Below, piece after piece: positions 6,466 through 11,370 of a DNA stretch of 11,544 bases; position 1 is the stretch's first letter, and every line of letters starts with the position of its first letter. The notes under the pieces were generated by a model that was not told where the DNA came from, searched no databases, and was given only the letters and a program-made list of their open reading frames with translations. A program made the translations under genes and the position numbers. Origin of the DNA: Oscillospiraceae bacterium (GTDB taxonomy: Bacteria > Bacillota_A > Clostridia > Oscillospirales > Oscillospiraceae); assembly GCA_017381835.1 (NCBI GenBank), contig JAFOBK010000266.1:1-11544 (forward strand), given 5' to 3'.

Positions 6466-8238
6466 TTATCGGAAGTCAAAGGAAATGACGGGAATCCGTT
6501 CGCTTCCCCAGCTTTGCAGGGGTGTCAGCACCAGCTGATCGCAGATTTTTTCCGTCTTAATGTGATAAGCGCGCTTTCGGTTATCTTCCACATGCAAGGA
6601 GAATTGCACCTCACCCTGCAAGTAGCCTGTCAGGATAAATTCCTTGCACAGCACTGTGGGAAGCGCCGTCTGAGGATGATCCAGGCGCTGATTGGAGCGC
6701 ATGCACCGCGCCTGCTCCACCCAGGAACCGGGAAGGGTCTTTCGATTCAAATCACTGTCAAAGACCAGGTGGACACTTTGCATCTGATGGGCAGGGAAAG
6801 TATAAGTAATCGCCGCGCCAGGGTTACATTCGACATATTCTCCGCCCCCGTAAATAGCATGGCTCCGGTCAATACCGCTGCGGATGCCATCGTCTGCGCC
6901 ACTGAGCTGTGCATCCATGCAGGCCTGAGAAACCGCTCTGCGCTTAGAGGGCAGGAAGCAGTCAGCATCCAAAAGGAGTCCCTGCAGGGCTGCCAAATGA
7001 TTCAGATACACATCATGGGGTGCGCATTCCTCGGTCACTGCCAGGAAGGCTGCCTTGCCTACTGCCTCACCCAAGAGTGCGCAGGTGGCCATAACACGGA
7101 CACTGCTCAAAGCAAAGTGAGTGACACTGATATTTCTGCCGGCAAAGAAGAGGTTATCCACATTGGCAGAATAGAGGGTACGGTAAGGAATGGAATAAGG
7201 TGCGGGGGTGGCAATATCCGTATTGGGTGTGCCTTTGTGGTAGAAGCCGCCGGGGAAATGGTCATCCAAAGGCCAGCCGCCAAAGGCAATCTCATCAGGG
7301 AACACCACACCGTCGGACACGTCCCGCTGGGTGAGAATATATTCGCCCACCATTCTGCGGGATTCCCGCTTGCCGGGCATAAATCCCAGGAAATCCAGAT
7401 CCCAGTTTTCTGCCTTAAATTTGGGGGTGCGCTTGATGTAATCCCAAGTACCGGTGGCCAGCTCCAGCAGCTGATCCCGAATTTCCTCCGTATCGCCGAT
7501 GCTGTCCCGATTACCGCCCAATTCCAGATACCAGAAATTCTCCGCATCATTATAAAGATCCGGCATCCGATCCTCAAAGTTCTTGTCTTCCAGGTGACTG
7601 CTCCAGGTATGGGGATAGTAAGGAATCGGATTTGCCGTTTCCCGACCCTGGATCAGGCAGGACATGCCCATAGTCATACGGTCTCCCTGGGCAAGGGGGG
7701 TATCTTCGTTACATTCCGCGCCGGCTTCCCGGCCGATCCGGAAGTCCGCACCGCTTAAAGGTGCCAAAATGCTGTCACCGGAGCAATCGGCAAAGAATTT
7801 CGCCTCCACCCGGATAAAGCGCTGGGTGGTCATCTGATAGCCGGTGACGGAGCGGATCCGGCGGCTTCTGCCGTAAGCGTACTCGCCTTCTTCCGTTTCG
7901 CAGTCCATGCAGGTGCAGTTCAACAGAAGCTGAATATTCTTCTCCCGGCGGATAAAATCATACAGCACCGTATCCCAAACCGCATAGCTCTTGGTAGGGT
8001 TGCGGTAATGGTTTTCCAGGATAATCTCCTCAATAATGCCGGTTTCCCGATTGGACTCTCCCCGGGCACCGCTGATCCACATGCGGATCTCAGAGGAAGC
8101 ATTACCGCCGAGAACCGCCCGCTCGTGCATCAGCACCACCTGCAACCCCTCCCGGGCTGCGGAGATGGCCGCCGCCATACCTGAAAGGCCGCCGCCTACC
8201 ACACACAGATCGCAGGAAAGAACTCTTGTTTCTAGCAT
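6466..8238 (-). CDS. FAD-dependent oxidoreductase (FAD_oxidored family)
   Basis: 590 residues. The N-terminal Rossmann motif CVVGGGLSGMAAA (glycines 15-17 and 20) with acidic Glu39 at the end of strand 2 binds the FAD adenosine. GGNASSE (44-50) follows, as in the FAD-dependent oxidoreductase family PF12831, which is related to fumarate reductase-like flavoproteins. A second FAD contact is at FADCSGDS, and the C-terminal flavin motif NLFFAGRNISVTHFALSSVRV closes the catalytic core near residue 400. The last 150-odd residues are a separate, beta-rich, Trp/His-containing region I cannot name. The substrate is unknown. It is the second gene of an operon: the preceding aldolase stop codon (TGA) lies inside this gene's ribosome site (TGAGGT), with 9 bases between the genes, suggesting coupled translation. 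Confidence 0.88.
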   Translation of the reverse strand: MLETRVLSCDLCVVGGGLSGMAAAISAAREGLQVVLMHERAVLGGNASSEIRMWISGARGESNRETGIIEEIILENHYRNPTKSYAVWDTVLYDFIRREKNIQLLLNCTCMDCETEEGEYAYGRSRRIRSVTGYQMTTQRFIRVEAKFFADCSGDSILAPLSGADFRIGREAGAECNEDTPLAQGDRMTMGMSCLIQGRETANPIPYYPHTWSSHLEDKNFEDRMPDLYNDAENFWYLELGGNRDSIGDTEEIRDQLLELATGTWDYIKRTPKFKAENWDLDFLGFMPGKRESRRMVGEYILTQRDVSDGVVFPDEIAFGGWPLDDHFPGGFYHKGTPNTDIATPAPYSIPYRTLYSANVDNLFFAGRNISVTHFALSSVRVMATCALLGEAVGKAAFLAVTEECAPHDVYLNHLAALQGLLLDADCFLPSKRRAVSQACMDAQLSGADDGIRSGIDRSHAIYGGGEYVECNPGAAITYTFPAHQMQSVHLVFDSDLNRKTLPGSWVEQARCMRSNQRLDHPQTALPTVLCKEFILTGYLQGEVQFSLHVEDNRKRAYHIKTEKICDQLVLTPLQSWGSERIPVISFDFR

Positions 8239-8247
8239 GGTGTTACC

Positions 8248-9021
8248 TCACTTGTTAGGCTTCAGCTGGCTAAATTCTGCGTAAGAGCGTTTAAATTCAC
8301 GAACAATCGCACCCAAATCGGAACTGTAATTTAAGAACTGGGCGCCCATATCCAAATATTTCTGGCCGGCCTGGGTATTGCCAACAGGCAGACCCCACCA
8401 CTTACCGTGGCGCTTGGCTGCCGCGGCCACAACCTTGATAGCCTCATCCAGCTCAGGGCTGCCGCCCTGGACACCCAAACTGGCGCTCAAATCACCGGGG
8501 CCTACAAAGAAGGCATCCACACCGGGGACGGCAGCAATATCATCAATGCAGTCCAGGGCCTCGCGATCCTCAATCTGCAGCATCACAAAGGTCTCTTCCA
8601 GGGCGCACCGGATATTATCAGCCACATTGTCCAGCATATAGCAGCTGTCCGCACCGGCAAAATCCCGACCGCGCTGACCCAAGGGGCCATATTTAGCATT
8701 ACGAACGATCATTTGCGCCTCTTCCGCACTCTTTACATGGGGTACCATGATACCTGCAGCGCCGTCTTCAAAGGCTCTAAAATAGTCCAAATAGCCCTGT
8801 TTACGGATACGAACCAGGCAATCGGTGTCTGTGACACGAGCACCCTGGATCATGTGGAATACATCCATCTGGCTGCAGGGTTTATGCTCCATATCCAGCC
8901 ACAGGCAATCAAAACCAACATAGCCCGCAAGCTCCGCAATTCGGGAACCGCCAACAGCAACGGCTGTGGAAAGAACCCATTCACCGTTACGGATCTTTGC
9001 TAAGGTCTTACTTTTACGCAT
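8248..9021 (-). CDS. HpcH/HpaI-type class II aldolase (2-keto-3-deoxy sugar acid or related)
   Basis: 257 residues, the usual size of the family that cleaves 2-oxo-3-deoxy (4-hydroxy) acids to pyruvate and an aldehyde with a divalent metal. Catalytic positions match HpaI: Glu45-His46 (WLDMEH), Arg71 (CLVRIR), Glu151 (LQIED) and Asp177 (GPGDLS), the last two being metal ligands. The YGPLGQRG loop (111-118) is also typical. The start at 9021 is set by GGGAGGT 7 bases upstream; an upstream in-frame ATG would add 27 residues covering the promoter and operator. It is transcribed first, then the FAD oxidoreductase. The pair suggests catabolism of a sugar acid or aromatic-derived keto acid (inference), induced through the repeat at 9040-9070. 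Confidence 0.9.
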   Translation of the reverse strand: MRKSKTLAKIRNGEWVLSTAVAVGGSRIAELAGYVGFDCLWLDMEHKPCSQMDVFHMIQGARVTDTDCLVRIRKQGYLDYFRAFEDGAAGIMVPHVKSAEEAQMIVRNAKYGPLGQRGRDFAGADSCYMLDNVADNIRCALEETFVMLQIEDREALDCIDDIAAVPGVDAFFVGPGDLSASLGVQGGSPELDEAIKVVAAAAKRHGKWWGLPVGNTQAGQKYLDMGAQFLNYSSDLGAIVREFKRSYAEFSQLKPNK

Positions 9022-9039
9022 AGAAAATACCTCCCGATG

Positions 9040-9070
9040 ATTAAGATGATTCAGTAAAATTAATCTTAAT
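9040..9070. promoter_or_regulatory. Candidate operator (inverted repeat) for the aldolase operon
   Basis: ATTAAGAT (9040-9047) and ATCTTAAT (9063-9070) form a perfect 8-bp inverted repeat 15 bases apart. On the left side GATGATT occurs twice (9036-9042 and 9045-9051). The repeat lies just downstream of the -10 box and over the expected transcription start, where a repressor would block initiation. No regulator gene lies next to it. Confidence 0.5.
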
Positions 9071-9073
9071 AAT

Positions 9074-9102
9074 AAAGTAGCACATTCCATCATCGATTGC
9101 AA
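9074..9102 (-). promoter_or_regulatory. Promoter of the aldolase-FAD oxidoreductase operon
   Basis: Minus strand: TTGCAA (9097-9102), 17-base spacer, TACTTT (9074-9079) with TGC just upstream (extended -10). The weak -10 hexamer suits a regulated promoter. It lies between the terminator at 9112-9145 and the candidate operator. Confidence 0.5.
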
Positions 9103-9111
9103 GAAAACAAA

Positions 9112-9145
9112 AAGGCACTCTTACAGCAAAATGCAAGAATGCCTT
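9112..9145 (-). terminator. Terminator of the RimJ/RimL-like acetyltransferase gene
   Basis: 11-bp stem AAGGCACTCTT (9112-9122) / AAGAATGCCTT (9135-9145) with a 12-nt loop. In the minus-strand RNA the single non-Watson-Crick pair is a G:U, while in plus-strand RNA it is an A-C mismatch. The minus-strand tail is TTTTTGTTTTC. It works best for the minus-strand gene ending at 9167. Confidence 0.8.
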
Positions 9146-9166
9146 CTTATGAAAATACTATATTAA

Positions 9167-9724
9167 TTACTGCCCTAAACGGGCATCGTCAATGTGCCGG
9201 CGATAACTATCTCTAGACAGCGCATAAATAAACTTCTTTTTGAGTTCTCCGGTCTTGGAAAAGATTTCATCTGTGGTATCAACTAGTCGATAGCCATAGG
9301 ATTCCAGGGATTTCATGGAATTAATGTTCCCTTCCCAAACATCGGCATACAGAATATCAACGGACAGAACTTCAAATACATACTGGTAAAACAATCTTTT
9401 GGCTTCCTTCATATGTCCCTTTCTCCAATACTTTGAAGAAAGAAACTGGGACTCGCCTGCTACCAACACGCCATTCTCTATTTTCGGTTTTCCCAGCCGG
9501 ATGATCCCGATTACCTCATGGGTATCGTTTGAAGTAATCATCCAATTAAGAAAATAATTCTCATACTTCATTAATAGAAGGACAATCTCATCCACATTTT
9601 GCGGGACAGAATTGCCGGTGTATTTGTGGATATTCTCATCCTGAGACACCGCAAAATAACCCCGTGCATGTTTTTCAATATCCAAAGGTTCAAGAGCGAT
9701 TAGGTTTCCTTTTATGGTAATCAT
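9167..9724 (-). CDS. GNAT acetyltransferase, RimJ/RimL-like (Acetyltransf_3)
   Basis: 185 residues from the ATG at 9724. The opening (MITIKGNLIALEPL) is the standard first strand of RimJ/RimL-like enzymes. The core has an acceptor-strand segment (WMITSNDTHEVIGIIRLG), the acetyl-CoA loop region (SSKYWRKGHMKEAKRLFYQYVFE) where family members have YWGKGYMTEA, and the C-terminal signature NINSMKSLESYGYRL. A GAGG site lies about 11 bases upstream, rather distant. ORF extension to 9823 is open but would read through the promoter and a tRNA-derived repeat, so I reject it. The target is unknown. Codons are AT-richer than in the genes to the left, and the gene sits at the far end of the repeat-rich strip next to tRNA-Asn, which together hint at acquisition. 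Confidence 0.83.
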   Translation of the reverse strand: MITIKGNLIALEPLDIEKHARGYFAVSQDENIHKYTGNSVPQNVDEIVLLLMKYENYFLNWMITSNDTHEVIGIIRLGKPKIENGVLVAGESQFLSSKYWRKGHMKEAKRLFYQYVFEVLSVDILYADVWEGNINSMKSLESYGYRLVDTTDEIFSKTGELKKKFIYALSRDSYRRHIDDARLGQ

Positions 9725-9764
9725 AAGGGAATAATCCTCGCTTGATATATAGTATTCTAAATGC

Positions 9765-9793
9765 ATTGTACCACAAAAAAATGAGATTATGAA
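9765..9793 (-). promoter_or_regulatory. Candidate promoter for the RimJ/RimL-like gene
   Basis: Minus strand: TTCATA (9788-9793), 17-base spacer, TACAAT (9765-9770), giving a leader of about 35 nt to the ATG at 9724. The -35 box directly abuts repeat copy A, so the gene plus its promoter begins exactly where the tRNA-like sequence ends. Confidence 0.5.
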
Positions 9794-9809
9794 AGCCCCT
9801 GTTGGACTC
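9794..9809 (-). repeat. Repeat copy A: partial tRNA-Asn 3' end
   Basis: CCCCTGTTGGACTC (9796-9809) on the plus strand is identical to 14 bases of the 3' end of the tRNA-Asn gene (acceptor stem plus T-arm), in the same orientation as that tRNA. Unlike B and C it has no hairpin attached. The flank AGCCCC resembles copy C (AGCCCCC) with one C fewer. Confidence 0.65.
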
Positions 9810-9841
9810 TGAAGTTTTAACATACATTTTTGAAAAACAAC

Positions 9842-10426
9842 TCAGTCCCCCGGCGAAATCAAAATGACATCCAAAATCATCTTTGAATAGTCATATTCAA
9901 TGGTAATATCAATCCCACTTTCTTTCAGCGCCTTCATCAACGAAATATGATCAGTCAGAATCACTCCGCTGTGGGTACTAATCGAACAAATCTTACAATC
10001 AGAAAATGGCAACAAACCACGATCGAAAACATCTTTCCGGGAAAGCTGTGTATACACACAATCAAACTCGTCCAAAAGAGCCAAATAATCTTCTTCCAAC
10101 ATGAATAAATGTTTATCTGAATAGACAACATAACGCTCACCCATTAGGTCGAAGCATTCTGTTTCATATGTGTTCAATGGGGAGTCCGCATATTCTGCAC
10201 CAATGGACATCAAAAAAGCAGTTAATGGTATAACAGCATATTCCTCCTCGATACCGTAGTGCATCGTATATACATCCAGCGGCCTGTCATTAAGATAAAT
10301 CTTCATCACACCTGAGGTATTGAACTTTTGATCAGAAAGTTCAGGGAAAGCAGGGCGTTCATATGTATACAGAACCAACGCAATCAGGAGAACAGCTAAA
10401 AATAACACAACAACAATCTTTTTCAT
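9842..10426 (-). CDS. Secreted or membrane-anchored protein of unknown function
   Basis: 194 residues, unrecognised. Residues 1-3 are MKK; residues 4-20 form one hydrophobic segment (signal anchor or signal peptide, no lipobox cysteine). The rest is soluble and acidic, rich in Tyr, Asp and Glu. The stretch MKIYLNDRPLDVY ... YAVIPLTAFLMSIGAEY loosely resembles the strands of copper amine oxidase N-terminal-like (stalk) domains of Firmicute surface proteins, a weak likeness only. Cysteines occur as ECFD, DCVY and CKIC. The start at 10426 follows AAAGGAG at the long distance of 12 bases. It lies between repeat copies B and A, is AT-rich relative to the left half, and has no clear terminator. Confidence 0.72.
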   Translation of the reverse strand: MKKIVVVLFLAVLLIALVLYTYERPAFPELSDQKFNTSGVMKIYLNDRPLDVYTMHYGIEEEYAVIPLTAFLMSIGAEYADSPLNTYETECFDLMGERYVVYSDKHLFMLEEDYLALLDEFDCVYTQLSRKDVFDRGLLPFSDCKICSISTHSGVILTDHISLMKALKESGIDITIEYDYSKMILDVILISPGD

Positions 10427-10489
10427 TTCTGTACAGCACTCCTTTCCGTCAAAAACAAGTTATATAAGTATATACTAACATAGTCCCCA

Positions 10490-10630
10490 CTACTCTGCAA
10501 GCCGCACACTTGAAATATTTATGGTGCGAAAAGCAAATCTCCCCCTGTTGGACTCGATTTGCATTCCTTCCTTTCTCAACGAAAGGAAAGAATAAACGAC
10601 AATTAAAAATAAAGATAGCATCCTTTTCAT
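10490..10630 (-). CDS. Small 46-residue peptide with signal-like N-terminus, fused into repeat B
   Basis: Short open frame too small for the usual cut-off. ATG at 10630 with GGGGTGA about 5 bases upstream. Residues 1-18 (MKRMLSLFLIVVYSFLSL) look like a signal peptide or anchor. Residues 13-30 are encoded by repeat copy B and end with MQIESNRG, then 16 unrelated residues to a TAG at 10490. A 7-bp inverted repeat, CTATTTC/GAAATAG (10642-10657), precedes the ribosome site. It may be a real small peptide, or the start of an older secreted-protein gene interrupted by the repeat. The same 18-residue segment, YSFLSLRK-xx-MQIESNRG, is open in frame in copy C. Confidence 0.35.
   Translation of the reverse strand: MKRMLSLFLIVVYSFLSLRKEGMQIESNRGRFAFRTINISSVRLAE
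10541..10594 (-). repeat. Repeat copy B: tRNA-Asn 3' end plus 13-bp hairpin
   Basis: 54-bp unit. It opens on the plus strand with CCCCCTGTTGGACTCGA, identical to 17 bases of the tRNA-Asn 3' end, then GATTTGCATT, then a hairpin with arms ATTCCTTCCTTTC / GAAAGGAAAGAAT (one mismatch) around the loop TCAAC. It differs from copy C by three substitutions over 54 bases. The two copies start 272 bases apart in the same orientation. Confidence 0.85.
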
Positions 10631-10740
10631 TTCGATCACCCCTATTTCCAGAAATAGCGTTATCACAGATAAATATTTAGCGCAGAAAAAGCTCCTTCAC
10701 CCTATTAGACAGAAACTAAAGCAAGAAAGTTACACTGCAG

Positions 10741-10836
10741 CTAATATTTTATCTTATTATGAAATATAACCACGGCCACACACAATATAATACATAAATC
10801 AGCAAGCAAAAGCCCCCTGTTGGACTCGATTTGCAT
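10741..10836 (-). CDS. Possible 31-residue single-helix membrane peptide starting in repeat C
   Basis: ATG at 10836 inside repeat copy C, with AAAGGGAAGA directly upstream as a possible ribosome site. The peptide opens MQIESNRG, encoded by the tRNA-like part of the repeat, continues as one hydrophobic helix (LLLADLCIILCVAVVIF) and ends in the basic tail HNKIKY. The layout resembles small hydrophobic membrane peptides such as type I toxins, but there is no family match I can name. The longer in-frame extension to 10974 begins with TTG in the terminator loop and is not credible. Confidence 0.3.
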   Translation of the reverse strand: MQIESNRGLLLADLCIILCVAVVIFHNKIKY

Positions 10837-10866
10837 TCTTCCCTTTCTCAGCGAAAGGAAAGAATA
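10812..10866 (-). repeat. Repeat copy C: tRNA-Asn 3' end plus 13-bp hairpin
   Basis: GCCCCCTGTTGGACTCGA (10812-10829) is identical to 18 bases of the tRNA-Asn 3' end. The same linker and hairpin as in copy B follow, with arms ATTCTTCCCTTTC / GAAAGGAAAGAAT around TCAGC. The single mismatch in the stem is at a different position from that in copy B. Orientation matches tRNA-Asn, whose gene lies 127 bases further right. Confidence 0.85.
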
Positions 10867-10872
10867 GATGTA

Positions 10873-10920
10873 GGCCCCAGTTTTTGAACTGAGGCCAGCA
10901 AGTGTCCACCGGACACTTGC
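10873..10920. repeat. Two adjacent hairpins (palindromic element)
   Basis: First hairpin: GGCCCCAGTT (10873-10882) / AACTGAGGCC (10887-10896), 4-nt loop; its one mismatch becomes a G:U pair in minus-strand RNA. Second: perfect 10-bp stem GCAAGTGTCC (10898-10907) / GGACACTTGC (10911-10920) with a 3-nt loop. They are separated by one base and lie beyond the tRNA terminator. They lack T-tails, so they look more like a REP-type palindromic element than terminators. Confidence 0.6.
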
Positions 10921-10929
10921 ATGTAAATG

Positions 10930-10944
10930 GGTTCGAGTCCAACA
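10930..10944 (+). repeat. Inverted fragment of the tRNA-Asn T-arm
   Basis: GGTTCGAGTCCAACA on the plus strand is the exact reverse complement of 11003-11017, inside the T-arm of the minus-strand tRNA-Asn gene. Twelve of these bases plus one further upstream also match the T-arm of tRNA-Lys (GGGTTCGAGTCC). It is not part of any complete tRNA. Confidence 0.7.
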
Positions 10945-10955
10945 AAAACACCAAT

Positions 10956-10993
10956 AAAAAAGACACAGTAGCAACTGCTACTGTGTCTTTTTT
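10956..10993. terminator. Strong terminator after tRNA-Asn
   Basis: Perfect 17-bp inverted repeat: AAAAAAGACACAGTAGC (10956-10972) / GCTACTGTGTCTTTTTT (10977-10993) with an AACT loop. The A/T ends give T-tails in both directions. Its last base pair overlaps the encoded CCA of tRNA-Asn, so it ends the 5S-tRNA transcript immediately and could also block plus-strand transcription. Confidence 0.9.
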
Positions 10994-11068
10994 GGCGCCC
11001 CCTGTTGGACTCGAACCAACGACCTGCGGATTAACAGTCCGTCGCTCTACCGACTGAGCTAAGGGGGC
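10993..11068 (-). tRNA. tRNA-Asn (GTT)
   Basis: Minus-strand cloverleaf of 76 nt with encoded CCA. Acceptor stem GCCCCCT/AGGGGGC, D-arm TTAGCTCAGTCGGTAGAGC, anticodon loop CTGTTAA (anticodon GTT), T-arm GTTGGTTCGAGTCCAAC, discriminator G. Only 5 bases separate it from the 5S rRNA, so both probably come from one precursor. Its 3' end is the source or target of repeats A, B and C. Confidence 0.96.
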
Positions 11069-11073
11069 AAGAT

Positions 11074-11188
11074 GTTGGCATTATCTATTTTCCCAGGCAG
11101 TCACCCGCCAAGTATCGTCGACGCAAATGAGCTTAACTTCTGTGTTCGGGATGGGAACAGGTGGACCCTCATCGCAATCAATACCAAC
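11074..11188 (-). rRNA. rrf: 5S ribosomal RNA
   Basis: About 115 nt on the minus strand. It contains the conserved core CCCATCCCGAACACAGAAGT and GGCGGGTGACTGCCTGGGA-like helix sequence. Terminal helix I pairs GTTGGTAT at the 5' end with ATGCCAAC at the 3' end, which sets the ends to within a base or two. It follows tRNA-Glu by about 105 bases and precedes tRNA-Asn. Confidence 0.95.
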
Positions 11189-11252
11189 TAATATGGATGG
11201 GAATCAACCCATCATTTATGTCAAAATCCTAACGGATTCTAACAGCAAAGAA

Positions 11253-11281
11253 ATTATATCACCGACAGTATTTACTGTCAA
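11253..11281 (-). promoter_or_regulatory. Perfect-consensus sigma-A promoter for 5S rRNA and tRNA-Asn
   Basis: Minus strand: TTGACA (11276-11281), exactly 17 bases, TATAAT (11253-11258), with TGA before the -10 (extended). The -35 box is part of the palindrome GACAGTAAATACTGTC (11264-11279). The start point would be about 58 nt before 5S. Two leader hairpins, AATCC/GGATT (11225-11238) and GATGGG/CCCATC, could be processing stems. Confidence 0.8.
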
Positions 11282-11293
11282 GGGATTTTTTAA

Positions 11294-11368
11294 TGGTGAC
11301 CCATACCGGATTCGAACCGATGTTAACGGCGTGAGAGGCCGCTGTCTTAACCACTTGACCAATGGGCC
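11294..11368 (-). tRNA. tRNA-Glu (CTC)
   Basis: 75 nt with encoded CCA. Acceptor GGCCCAT/ATGGGTC, D-arm TGGTCAAGTGGTTAAGACA, anticodon stem GCGGC/GCCGT around CTCTCAC (anticodon CTC), T-loop GGTTCGAATCC, discriminator A. It lies 2 bases from tRNA-Lys, so the two are co-transcribed. Confidence 0.95.
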
Positions 11369-11370
11369 AT

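Noticed and set aside
6514..7758. Plus-strand open frame of 414 codons
   Set aside because: Opposite the FAD oxidoreductase, which carries all expected flavin motifs. It has no ribosome site or recognisable domain.
9724..9823. Longer start for the RimJ/RimL-like acetyltransferase
   Set aside because: The extra 33 codons run through repeat copy A and the promoter; family alignment begins at the ATG at 9724.
10541..10866. Integron-type attC sites: GTTGGAC fits the core GTTRRRY
   Set aside because: The match is fully explained by the tRNA-Asn T-arm sequence. No partner RYYYAAC core at attC distance and no integron integrase were found.
10741..10974. 77-codon minus-strand frame starting with TTG at 10974
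   Set aside because: Its first half reads through the tRNA terminator, the inverted T-arm and the palindromes. Only the part from ATG 10836 is kept, as a low-confidence peptide.
9794..11014. CRISPR-like array from the recurring CCCCTGTTGGACTC
   Set aside because: Only three irregularly spaced copies (about 745, 272 and 185 bases) with genes between them, and no cas genes.
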